From assembly GCA_021160945.1 (NCBI GenBank), contig JAGHBQ010000204.1, forward strand, positions 1-5,870: a stretch of DNA of 5,870 nt. The letters are read 5' to 3'. Numbering within the stretch: the stretch's first letter is position 1; each line of letters begins with the position of its first letter. Below the pieces are notes generated by a model. That model was not told the origin of the DNA. It searched no databases and worked only from the letters and a program-made list of their open reading frames with translations. The DNA comes from Thermoplasmata archaeon (GTDB taxonomy: Archaea > Thermoplasmatota > Thermoplasmata > Thermoplasmatales > Aciduliprofundaceae). Below, piece after piece: positions 1 to 5,862 of this stretch. Both the position numbers and the translations under genes were made by a program.

Positions 1-2
1 AA

Positions 3-56
3 AACAAAGCAGATAGAATTATGCTTTGGGAGGAGGTGATAAAAATTGCAGATTAG
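3..56 (+). CDS. Possible 3' end of an upstream gene (partial)
   Basis: An open frame enters from the left edge and reads NKADRIMLWEEVIKIAD before a TAG stop at 54-56. The composition is protein-like, and the end would overlap the TTG start of the KaiC-like gene by 11 bases, an arrangement typical of translationally coupled genes. With only 17 codons visible, no family can be recognised. A second frame (1-39, ending in TGA) is also open to the edge and is an alternative. Confidence is low because a stretch this short can be open by chance. Confidence 0.3.
   Translation, partial: NKADRIMLWEEVIKIAD
32..40 (+). promoter_or_regulatory. Shine-Dalgarno site of the KaiC-like gene
   Basis: GGAGGTGAT, a full match to the archaeal 16S rRNA 3' tail, ends five bases before the TTG at 46-48. 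In the same frame TGA (37-39) and TAA (40-42) lie directly upstream, so translation cannot start earlier. The site therefore fixes TTG as the start codon. Confidence 0.85.
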
Positions 57-720
57 TCGGATCCCCACCGGTATAAATGGTCTGGATTCCCTTATAGAAG
101 GGGGATTTCCTATACCTTCCATAATTCTAATCTCAGGTTCTGCGGGTTCAGGTAAAACCACCTTTGCTTTTCAGTTTCTTATACAGGGTGCTAAAAGAGG
201 AGAGAAAGGTCTATACGTATCCACCTTGAGCGAAAGCTGGGAATGGATGCTCCGATTCATGTCTACCTTTGAATTTTTTGATAGTAAGTATATTGAAGAT
301 GGAACAATTGAATACTTGGATCTGGGAAAAGACCTAGCAGAAATGGAAGAAGCAAAGATCTTGAGAAAAATAAAAGAAGTTGTGGCCCGCACTATGCCCC
401 AGAGAATCGTTATTGATCCAATAAACGTAGTGAACCCCTATGTTAAGAATTATAGACAATTCCTCTTCGATCTTGTCACAATGCTTAAGGAATTATCAAC
501 TGTTACTTTAATAACAGGCGAAGTTAATGAAAGAGAAAAATATCCCGTGGATGTTGGCTATACCGCCGATGGCATAATAACCCTCATAATGAAAAGCGAA
601 GAAAATATAATCAAAAGATATGTACAAATTTTGAAAATGCGAGGAACCGCCCATAGCCTTTCGCTGCATCCTTTGGAAATCACCTCTGAAGGTATAGAGG
701 TTCTTCGTGCACGATTCTAA
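46..720 (+). CDS. KaiC-like RecA-superfamily ATPase, single domain
   Basis: A 224-residue RecA-fold ATPase of the KaiC/RadA-like archaeal group, about the length of one KaiC domain. The N-terminal pattern RIPTGINGLDSLIEGGFP (residues 5-22) is the usual KaiC opening. Walker A is GSAGSGKTT (31-39) and Walker B is RIVIDPI (120-126, D124). The C-terminal KMRGTAHS (197-204), followed by EITSEGIEVL, matches the KaiC K-x-R-G-x-x-H segment that reaches the ATP of the neighbouring subunit, so a ring oligomer is likely. In KaiC a pair of catalytic glutamates follows strand 2. Here the aligned stretch STLSESW (59-65) keeps only E63, with S62 in the first position, so ATPase activity may be altered. There is no second domain and no KaiC phosphorylation site. 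The start is TTG, set by the strong upstream ribosome site. Its cellular role is unknown; stand-alone archaeal members are generally described as signalling or regulatory ATPases. It is cytosolic, with no membrane segment. Confidence 0.9.
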   Translation: MQISRIPTGINGLDSLIEGGFPIPSIILISGSAGSGKTTFAFQFLIQGAKRGEKGLYVSTLSESWEWMLRFMSTFEFFDSKYIEDGTIEYLDLGKDLAEMEEAKILRKIKEVVARTMPQRIVIDPINVVNPYVKNYRQFLFDLVTMLKELSTVTLITGEVNEREKYPVDVGYTADGIITLIMKSEENIIKRYVQILKMRGTAHSLSLHPLEITSEGIEVLRARF

Positions 721-1604
721 TCAAGCTTGAGTCCTGTAATACGAGTATACATCTCTATGTAAAGTTCTGAAACCTTTTTAATCATATCTTCTGGAAGTGG
801 TGGAATTGGCGGCTCCTCCACTCCTCTTTTTCTTGCGTTCATAAGTTGCGCATGATAACCTGTTTCTCGATAATACTGTCTTACAAATTCTTTACTCAGC
901 TGAACAATCTCACCCTCTTCATATTTCTTCTTATCCCACCATCTATCTTCATCCATTGTTCCAAAGGTGTCCACCACATAAATCTCACGATCTTTACCCA
1001 AGGCAAATTCCTTTTTTCCATCTACATGAATAAGATTTCTCTTCTCCACCTCATTCTTAATTATCCTGTCAATTTTCAAAATAATTTCCCTTATTTCTTC
1101 TATCTCCTGAGCTGAAAGACCTCCAATAATTTTTGCCTCATTCCAATCCAATTTTCTGTCAAATTTCTCAAACTTTGTAGTGATTTCAAAATAGGGTTCG
1201 GGAAGCTCTTCTCCATATTTTGGCATACATTTGAATCCAAGAGCATGATAATCCACCTTTCTCTCTTTTATTCTATCGTATAAAGAGCCAGCAAGATAGT
1301 AACGGGTTATGAACTCAAGCGGAATAAGATAATTACCTTCCTTGGGATTCACTTTATCAAGAATACGAAATCTTTTCACAATCATTTGAGAATCATCACA
1401 GCTCACAAAATGATTTTTTATCCCTGCTTTCCCTATCTTTTTAAACCAGTAAGCAGAGGTTTTACAAAGAGTCTCTCCCTTTTTGGGTATCTTCGAGGGT
1501 ATGATCTTGTCAAATACAGAGATATTGTCGGTAAACTTGAAAAGTAACTCCTCATCGCTTAGTGCATACACCTCCTTAACCTTACCCTTTCTTATGAGCT
1601 TCAT
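717..1604 (-). CDS. purC: Phosphoribosylaminoimidazole-succinocarboxamide (SAICAR) synthase
   Basis: The enzyme joins CAIR and L-aspartate using ATP to give SAICAR in de novo purine synthesis, in the cytosol. The N-terminus GKVKEVY (7-13) is the family's nucleotide-binding loop, followed by FTDNISVFD (24-32) and KGETLCKTSAYWF (42-54). The two family signatures are present: IPLEFITRYYLAGS (94-107) and LIHVDGKKEFALG (191-203). At 295 residues it is the long form, like the yeast type rather than the roughly 237-residue E. coli type; the extra C-terminal part contains PPIPPLPEDMIKKVSELY (265-282). One oddity is the segment after the second signature, usually D-E followed by a T/S-P-D-x-S-R-x-W pattern, which here reads VDTFGTMDEDRWW (211-223). 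The fold is clearly intact, so this is probably a subgroup feature. ATG at 1604-1602 matches the family N-terminus. No ribosome site precedes it, and a TATA box is placed for a leaderless mRNA. No other pur gene lies in the window. Confidence 0.95.
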   Translation of the reverse strand: MKLIRKGKVKEVYALSDEELLFKFTDNISVFDKIIPSKIPKKGETLCKTSAYWFKKIGKAGIKNHFVSCDDSQMIVKRFRILDKVNPKEGNYLIPLEFITRYYLAGSLYDRIKERKVDYHALGFKCMPKYGEELPEPYFEITTKFEKFDRKLDWNEAKIIGGLSAQEIEEIREIILKIDRIIKNEVEKRNLIHVDGKKEFALGKDREIYVVDTFGTMDEDRWWDKKKYEEGEIVQLSKEFVRQYYRETGYHAQLMNARKRGVEEPPIPPLPEDMIKKVSELYIEMYTRITGLKLD

Positions 1605-1625
1605 GTAGGAGAATAGGTAAAAAGG

Positions 1626-1637
1626 TATAAAAATATA
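1626..1637 (-). promoter_or_regulatory. TATA box of purC, leaderless promoter
   Basis: On the minus strand this reads TATATTTTTATA. Its TTTTTATA core is centred about 26 bases before the purC ATG, the usual archaeal TATA-to-transcription-start distance, so the mRNA should begin at or within a few bases of the ATG. The intervening bases (CTATTCTCCTAC before ATG) contain no Shine-Dalgarno match, which supports leaderless translation. Confidence 0.65.
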
Positions 1638-1645
1638 CTGTTAAG

Positions 1646-1668
1646 AAGGGGAACCGCAGGTTCCCCTT
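1646..1668. repeat. Perfect hairpin 1 of the repeat block
   Basis: AAGGGGAACC and GGTTCCCCTT form a perfect 10-bp stem around the three-base loop GCA. It is the longest perfect stem in the block and shares its flanks (TAAGA before, TCTAAACCCC after) with hairpin 2. Confidence 0.85.
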
Positions 1669-1686
1669 TCTAAACCCCTCCCTAAG

Positions 1687-1705
1687 AAGGGGGCTACGCC
1701 CCCTT
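1687..1705. repeat. Perfect hairpin 2 of the repeat block
   Basis: AAGGGGGC and GCCCCCTT form a perfect 8-bp stem around the loop TAC. The flanks are the same as those of hairpin 1 but the stem interior differs in sequence and length, as expected if the palindrome changes while the flanks stay conserved. Confidence 0.85.
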
Positions 1706-1718
1706 TCTAAACCCCCGA

Positions 1719-1739
1719 AGGGGCACCTACGGTTCCCCT
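1719..1739. repeat. Imperfect hairpin 3 of the repeat block
   Basis: AGGGGCACC pairs with GGTTCCCCT around TAC, with one C/T mismatch. The right arm GGTTCCCC is identical to that of hairpin 1, so this is a diverged relative. A competing CCCC-GAA-GGGG hairpin (1713-1723) overlaps it. Confidence 0.7.
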
Positions 1740-1908
1740 CTCTACACCCCTCCCTCTTTTGGGGGTAAAGCACCTTTTTTAAAGGGGCTTAGGGGCACCT
1801 ACGCTACGCCCCTCTTTCGGAGGGCTTGCTCGTAACTGGCGTTACTCGTTTCTCCTTTATAAACCTATGAGAAGGAAAAAATTTTCGTTGGTCATCTTCA
1901 TAATAAAG

Positions 1909-1917
1909 TTTATAAAC
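1909..1917 (+). promoter_or_regulatory. TATA box proposed for the dnaG operon
   Basis: TTTATAAAC is preceded by the A-rich TAATAAAG (1901-1908), which suits a BRE. The predicted transcription start, about 26 bases downstream of the box centre, falls at about 1939, almost exactly at the first base of the leader inverted repeat (1940). An identical TTTATAAAC at 1856-1864 is a second candidate. Weaker AT-rich boxes at 1967-1973 and 1984-1990 could also drive shorter leaders. Confidence 0.5.
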
Positions 1918-1939
1918 TCCCGTTACATAAACCCACCAG

Positions 1940-2040
1940 GGGAAAAATGGTCATCCCTCACCTCATCATATATCACGCTCAACTTATAATCACATCATCC
2001 ATTTCGTCCGAGAAGAGGATGAGAGATGGCTATTTTTCCC
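1940..2040 (+). promoter_or_regulatory. Long imperfect inverted repeat in the dnaG leader
   Basis: Bases 1940-1963 pair with 2017-2040: 22 of 24 positions pair as RNA, including three G-U pairs, with C/A mismatches at 1956/2024 and 1961/2019. The nine outer pairs (GGGAAAAAT with ATTTTTCCC) are perfect. The loop is about 53 bases. The 5' arm starts at the predicted mRNA start and the 3' arm ends ten bases before the dnaG ribosome site. The structure matches no known riboswitch class that I recognise. It could be a regulatory leader, a small RNA, or a DNA-level operator. Confidence 0.55.
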
Positions 2041-2049
2041 AGTAATAAT

Positions 2050-2058
2050 GGAGGTGAT
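2050..2058 (+). promoter_or_regulatory. Shine-Dalgarno site that sets the dnaG start
   Basis: GGAGGTGAT lies four bases before TTG at 2063-2065, almost the same layout as for the KaiC-like gene. An in-frame ATG at 2048 overlaps the first G of this site, so it would have no ribosome site of its own. Confidence 0.8.
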
Positions 2059-2062
2059 TAAT

Positions 2063-3205
2063 TTGAATACTGATCCTTATGCGGCAAAATATCTAATAAG
2101 AGCTAAAATTGAAACTGATGGAGTAGTTGAAAGACCGGATGTGGTTGGAGCCATATTCGGTCAGACTGAGGGTCTTCTTGGTGATGAGCTTGATCTTAGG
2201 GATCTCCAAAAAAGTGGAAGAATAGGTAGAATAGAGGTAAATATAAAATCTGAAAGGGGAAAATCCGTGGGTGAGATCTTAATTCCCTCCAGTCTTGATC
2301 AAGTGGAGACTGCAATTCTTGCAGCCGCGTTAGAGACTATTGACAGGGTAGGTCCCTGCAGATCCAGAGTTGAGGTAATCGCCATTGAGGATATAAGAGC
2401 TACCAAGAGACAGAAAGTTGTTGATCGGGCCAAGGAGCTTCTTCAGATGCTCATAAAGCAGGGCAAGCAGGTTAGCGAGGATCTTATAAAGACTGTACGA
2501 GAGGCTGTAGAGATAGAAGAGGTTATAAGTTATGGCGAGGATCATCTTCCGGCAGGGCCTAATGTTGAGAAGAGTGATGCAATAATTGTTGTGGAAGGAA
2601 GAAGTGATGTCATAAACCTTCTGAATTACGGGATAAAGAATGCAATCGCTGTTAACGGAACCAACATACCCCAAACGATAATAGAGCTGAGCAAGAAGAA
2701 GATAGTAACCGCATTTTTGGATGGAGATCATGGTGGAGATCTCATACTTAAAGAACTTCTTCAGATTGCAGATATAGATTTTGTTGCCCGAGCCCCACCA
2801 GGATATGAGGTGGAGGAACTGACATACAAACAGATAGTCAAAGCTCTGAGAAACAAGATGCCTGTGGATCAATATATCGCTATGAACAAGATAGATCTTG
2901 GAGAAAAGAAAGAAAAAGAAAAAAGTCTCGGAGAGATATTTAAAGAGCTCAACAATAAAAAGGAGGCAGCTCTTCTAAAAGAGGGAAAAATAGTAGAAAA
3001 AATACCTCTCAACGAATTAATCGAAAAGATAAAGGAAATCAAAGAGGAGGCGGATACAATAATGACTGGAGGAATAATCTCTCAAAAACTTGTAGATATT
3101 GCATATGAAAAGGGAATAAAGAAAATTATTGGATACCGAATAGGCAATGTCACAAAGAAACCTGTAGAGATGGTTCTTCTCACCAAAGAAATGGTGAAAA
3201 AATGA
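2063..3205 (+). CDS. dnaG: Archaeal DnaG-type primase / exosome-associated TOPRIM protein
   Basis: With the TTG start the protein has 380 residues. The opening [12 protein letters not shown] fits family members, which begin a few residues before the conserved KY; the ATG at 2048 would add five residues encoded by the ribosome site. The N-terminal domain contains [20 protein letters not shown] (28-47) and ETIDRVGPC (91-99), both highly conserved in archaeal DnaG. The TOPRIM domain follows: VVEGRSD (176-182, catalytic E178) and FLDGDHGGD (218-226, metal-binding D220 and D222). A Lys/Glu-rich linker (about 281-300) leads to the conserved C-terminal domain with [20 protein letters not shown] (347-366). 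Family knowledge: the protein has a primase fold with oligonucleotide-synthesising activity and is a stable subunit of the archaeal exosome, where it favours A-rich RNA. It is cytosolic. It is the first gene of an apparent operon, and its stop overlaps the next start. All key residues are present. Confidence 0.96.
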   Translation: MNTDPYAAKYLIRAKIETDGVVERPDVVGAIFGQTEGLLGDELDLRDLQKSGRIGRIEVNIKSERGKSVGEILIPSSLDQVETAILAAALETIDRVGPCRSRVEVIAIEDIRATKRQKVVDRAKELLQMLIKQGKQVSEDLIKTVREAVEIEEVISYGEDHLPAGPNVEKSDAIIVVEGRSDVINLLNYGIKNAIAVNGTNIPQTIIELSKKKIVTAFLDGDHGGDLILKELLQIADIDFVARAPPGYEVEELTYKQIVKALRNKMPVDQYIAMNKIDLGEKKEKEKSLGEIFKELNNKKEAALLKEGKIVEKIPLNELIEKIKEIKEEADTIMTGGIISQKLVDIAYEKGIKKIIGYRIGNVTKKPVEMVLLTKEMVKK

Positions 3206-4692
3206 TAGACCCCAAAAAAGGTTTTACTCTAAAAGATCTCGAAACGACTGCTGAGATAATGATTCCAAGGGATCCTCTGGAGAGAGTTATAGGTCAAGAT
3301 GATGCTATAAAAATGGCAAAGATGGCTGCCACGCAGAGGAGAAATCTTCTCCTTGTAGGTCCTCCTGGTACTGGAAAGAGCATGATTGCCCAGGCTCTTG
3401 CTCTTCATCTTCCACCCCCTACTGAAGAGATCAGAGTTGTTCACAATCCACAAAATCCCGAGAGACCCTTTGTGGAGGTAAAAAATAAGAGGGAGGTTGA
3501 GGAGGAAGAGAGAGAAATACTTTCTGCTCAAGGAACTCTTATGGAACCTCAGGATATTCCACCACATGTAGCAGAAAAGCTCGGATTTCGATGCCCGAAG
3601 TGCGGCACCTATTCCTCTCCTTCCGAACTCATATGTCCCAAATGTGGAACTCCTAAAGCTGCACAGACCACTATGGGACCATTCGGTGATATTTTTGGTG
3701 CTATAGGAGCCGCCTTTGGGATAGCCGCCTTACCTTCAAAGGTTACAACCACAGCTAGAGAAGGTGGAAAAGAGAAGATTATCGTATATGAGAGAGACGG
3801 AGAGAAAGTAAGAGTTCTTGATGAGAGTATGCTGGAGAAGAGAAGGGCAATGGAGAAGAAAAAGCCCTACAAAGTTATAGTGCCCCTCAAAAGAAATCCC
3901 TTCGTGATGGCAACTGGAGCAAGTGAAACCGAATTGCTTGGAGATGTACGTCATGACCCGTATGGAGGACACCCTCAACTGGGAACTCCTCCATACAAAC
4001 GGGTGGTTCCTGGAGCGATCCATGAGGCTCATCAGGGGGTGCTTTTCATAGATGAGATCACTCACCTCGGTGCATTGCAGAGAGACATCCTTACAGCAAT
4101 GCAGGAAAAGAAATACCCAATAGCGGGGAGAAATCCACAAAGCGCGGGGGCAAGTGTTAGGGTAGACGATGTACCCTGTAATTTCATACTCGTTGCTGCC
4201 TGTAATATACAAGATATACCCAACATTCTATCACCACTAAGATCAAGGATTATTGGAGAGGGTTATGAGGTTCTTGTTAAAACCTCAATGCCTGATACAG
4301 AAGAGAATAGGGCAAAGTATGCACAGTTTGTGGCTCAGGAGATAGCTATGGACGGGAGGATACCTCATGCAACCAGGGATGCAGTACTAGCCATAATAGA
4401 GGAAGGAAAAAGGAGAGCAAAGGTCATAGATGGGGAAAAGGGCTTGACACTAAGGCTTCGAGAGATGGGAGGTTTGATAAGGGCTGCTGGAGACCTTGCA
4501 GTGATGAATGGAGACAAATACATTGAGAGAAAGCATGTGATGGAGGCTCTGAAAATAGCAAAACCCATAGAGGAGCAGATAATCGAAAGATATGGTTCCT
4601 ATCATGCTGGAGTTGCCAGGGATATCTCCACGGCACAGAAAAACATGGTTTACAACTACTGGAACCAAAGTGATTTGAGCGGATACCAATAA
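3202..4692 (+). CDS. LonB-like AAA+ ATPase with zinc ribbon, lacking the protease domain
   Basis: A 496-residue protein whose ATPase core matches archaeal LonB. It has VIGQDDAI (29-36), Walker A GPPGTGKS (53-60), the [10 protein letters not shown] block (247-256), Walker B GVLFIDE (279-285), sensor 1 VAACN (331-335), arginine finger region SPLRSRI (344-350) and sensor 2 region [10 protein letters not shown] (415-424). LonB carries two membrane helices between Walker A and the second half of the module. Here that insert holds a four-cysteine zinc ribbon (C131, C134, C145, C148) and a Gly/Ala/Phe-rich hydrophobic stretch (about 159-177) too weak to be a clear membrane helix. The protein stops about 35 residues after the AAA+ lid, where the Ser-Lys protease domain should begin. 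The next gene follows after 33 bases, so the domain is absent rather than frameshifted. Translation is probably coupled to dnaG (ATGA overlap, weak GGTGA at 3193-3197). Likely role: an ATP-driven remodelling factor, soluble or peripheral; its substrate is unknown. Confidence 0.92.
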   Translation: MIDPKKGFTLKDLETTAEIMIPRDPLERVIGQDDAIKMAKMAATQRRNLLLVGPPGTGKSMIAQALALHLPPPTEEIRVVHNPQNPERPFVEVKNKREVEEEEREILSAQGTLMEPQDIPPHVAEKLGFRCPKCGTYSSPSELICPKCGTPKAAQTTMGPFGDIFGAIGAAFGIAALPSKVTTTAREGGKEKIIVYERDGEKVRVLDESMLEKRRAMEKKKPYKVIVPLKRNPFVMATGASETELLGDVRHDPYGGHPQLGTPPYKRVVPGAIHEAHQGVLFIDEITHLGALQRDILTAMQEKKYPIAGRNPQSAGASVRVDDVPCNFILVAACNIQDIPNILSPLRSRIIGEGYEVLVKTSMPDTEENRAKYAQFVAQEIAMDGRIPHATRDAVLAIIEEGKRRAKVIDGEKGLTLRLREMGGLIRAAGDLAVMNGDKYIERKHVMEALKIAKPIEEQIIERYGSYHAGVARDISTAQKNMVYNYWNQSDLSGYQ

Positions 4693-4701
4693 AATTTTAA
4701 A
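4692..4701 (+). promoter_or_regulatory. Candidate TATA box for the MFS gene
   Basis: AAATTTTAAA lies in the 33-base gap, centred 29-30 bases before the ATG, so transcription would start within a few bases of 4726. No Shine-Dalgarno sequence precedes the ATG (ACCCTCCTGAAA), which suits a leaderless mRNA. Read-through from the dnaG operon is also possible. Confidence 0.5.
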
Positions 4702-4725
4702 TGGGCATTATTAACCCTCCTGAAA

Positions 4726-5862
4726 ATGAAAAAGGGAAGAATATATAGAGCGATTCTTGTAATTCCCCTTTTTGGAGGAATAGCTGCAAGATTACTCAGG
4801 GTAGTTATAGCTTTTTTCCTCCGAGATATGGGATTAACAGTATTTGAAATCACAATTTTAGGTTCAGTATTCATGCTCACACGAGGAATATTTTCACCAA
4901 TTCTTGGAAAACTTTCAGATAAAGGAGTTAGCAGGTTTCTTATTGTGGTTATAGGTTTTCTGGGTCTTGGCATAGACTCTCTACTCTATCTCCATGCCTC
5001 CTATCCCCTCATGCTCCTTCTCCGTGGATTTGACGGTCTCTACGGTGCGATGGTTTGGCCCACCATTCAGACTTTTGTGCATTTTTCCTCTGAGCAGAGA
5101 ATTAAGAGCAGGCTTATGAGTGTCTATTATGTTATGGGGGGCTTAGGAGGCTCCATAGGCTATCTCCTCTACAACACTATGCTTGGAAATATAAAATATG
5201 CGATTGTTACCGTCTCAATTTTATACCTCCTCGGAATCCTTCTCTCTTCTCCCTTCAGAGGACTTAAGGAAAAAGAAAAACCTTCAAATGAAAGAACCCG
5301 TAGAACAAGTTTTTATCTGTATTCTCTTTCTCTCTTTTACGGAATGTTCTTTGCCCTAGGCAGTGAGGTCATACTTTTCTATCTTGCTGAAATAATGGGT
5401 CTAGGAAAAGAAATTACCACCATTCTTCTCTCAGTTGCTACCATAATTGCTCTAGTCGGGACACTTGGAGTAGGCTATTTATCTGATAAATTTAGCTATC
5501 GCCATGCCATGTGGACTCTTGCCTTTCTCTCATTTTTTGCAGGATTGTTTTTAATGATAAACAGCATTCCTCTCACTATTATGGGTACCATCCTTCTTTT
5601 CATTTCTGGAAGAAGTTTTCTCCCCATATCCAGAAGTTTTGCAGCTTCTACTACAAAAAATGTGGGCACGTCTATTGGATTGCTCAATTTTACATCCAAC
5701 ATAGGTTCTGTTATCTCACCATTAATTGGTGGAGCAATGCTGGATTACTTCCAAAACTCGAAATTTTTTATTTTTAATCTCTCTGCACTACTCTTCTTCT
5801 TGCTCACAATTTCCATTCTCGTGAACACATATCTTCTGTATGGTTATAAAACAGTTGAGTGA
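4726..5862 (+). CDS. Major facilitator superfamily (MFS) transporter
   Basis: A 378-residue integral membrane protein with about 12 hydrophobic segments, six before and six after a charged central loop (about 179-194, KEKEKPSNERTRR). Approximate helices: 8-30, 41-61, 70-90, 94-116, 130-152, 157-175, 196-222, 230-251, 261-279, 281-304, 313-340 and 346-372. The MFS loop 2-3 motif appears as GKLSDKGVSR (61-70) and again in the second half as GYLSDKFSYR (250-259), showing the internal duplication of the fold. Helix 4 carries RGFDGLYGAMVWPTIQT (100-116), typical of drug- or sugar-efflux-like MFS proteins. The substrate cannot be read from the sequence; export of a small molecule by proton antiport is the family default, not a finding. 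The length is normal, both ends are complete and there is no signal peptide. The start has a family-like short N-terminal tail with basic residues (MKKGRIYR). Confidence 0.9.
   Translation: MKKGRIYRAILVIPLFGGIAARLLRVVIAFFLRDMGLTVFEITILGSVFMLTRGIFSPILGKLSDKGVSRFLIVVIGFLGLGIDSLLYLHASYPLMLLLRGFDGLYGAMVWPTIQTFVHFSSEQRIKSRLMSVYYVMGGLGGSIGYLLYNTMLGNIKYAIVTVSILYLLGILLSSPFRGLKEKEKPSNERTRRTSFYLYSLSLFYGMFFALGSEVILFYLAEIMGLGKEITTILLSVATIIALVGTLGVGYLSDKFSYRHAMWTLAFLSFFAGLFLMINSIPLTIMGTILLFISGRSFLPISRSFAASTTKNVGTSIGLLNFTSNIGSVISPLIGGAMLDYFQNSKFFIFNLSALLFFLLTISILVNTYLLYGYKTVE

Larger units (their letters stand above)
1642..1850. repeat. GC-rich mosaic of short palindromic repeats
   Basis: A block of about 210 bases, far richer in G and C than its flanks, built from related hairpins and short direct repeats. 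The 16-mer CCCCTTTCTAAACCCC occurs at 1663-1678 and 1700-1715. TAAGAAGGGG is at 1642-1651 and 1683-1692, GGGGCACCTACG at 1720-1731 and 1792-1803, and ACCCCTCCCT at 1674-1683 and 1746-1755. Further small hairpins are CCTTT/AAAGG (1773-1785), GGGGC/GCCCC (1792-1812), CCCTC/GAGGG (1810-1824) and GTAAC/GTTAC (1832-1845). It resembles REP-like intergenic repeats. It contains no convincing gene and no transposase remnant, and lies between two divergent promoters. Confidence 0.8.

Noticed and set aside
846..1115. Plus-strand open frame inside purC
   Set aside because: It is antisense to conserved purC sequence including the second family signature; the hydrophobic look comes from complementing Lys/Glu codons.
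1582..1773. Open frame of 63 codons on the minus strand across the repeat block
   Set aside because: It is made of repeat-derived arginine/glycine-rich sequence, overlaps the purC start and its TATA box, and has no ribosome site or recognisable family.
1642..1850. CRISPR array
   Set aside because: Repeat units are irregular in length and spacing, are palindromes with variable stems, and are not separated by unique spacers; no cas gene is present.
1642..1850. G-quadruplex on the minus strand
   Set aside because: G-runs are frequent, but in the stretches inspected only three runs sit close enough together; hairpin pairing of G-runs with C-runs explains the block better.
1940..2040. Intrinsic terminator (hairpin followed by T-run)
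   Set aside because: The loop is about 53 bases, no T-run follows the 3' arm, and archaeal termination does not need such hairpins; the T-run lies within the stem.
2330..2872. Long minus-strand open frame inside dnaG
   Set aside because: It is antisense to the conserved N-terminal and TOPRIM regions of dnaG, and its Tyr/Leu/Ser-rich translation resembles no family; it is a coding shadow.
2048..3205. ATG at 2048 as the dnaG start
   Set aside because: It overlaps its own would-be ribosome site, no TATA box lies at leaderless distance, and the TTG at 2063 has ideal spacing.
4693..4725. Frameshifted LonB protease domain after the AAA+ gene
   Set aside because: Only 33 bases separate the stop from a complete MFS gene, so no room exists for a protease domain in any frame.
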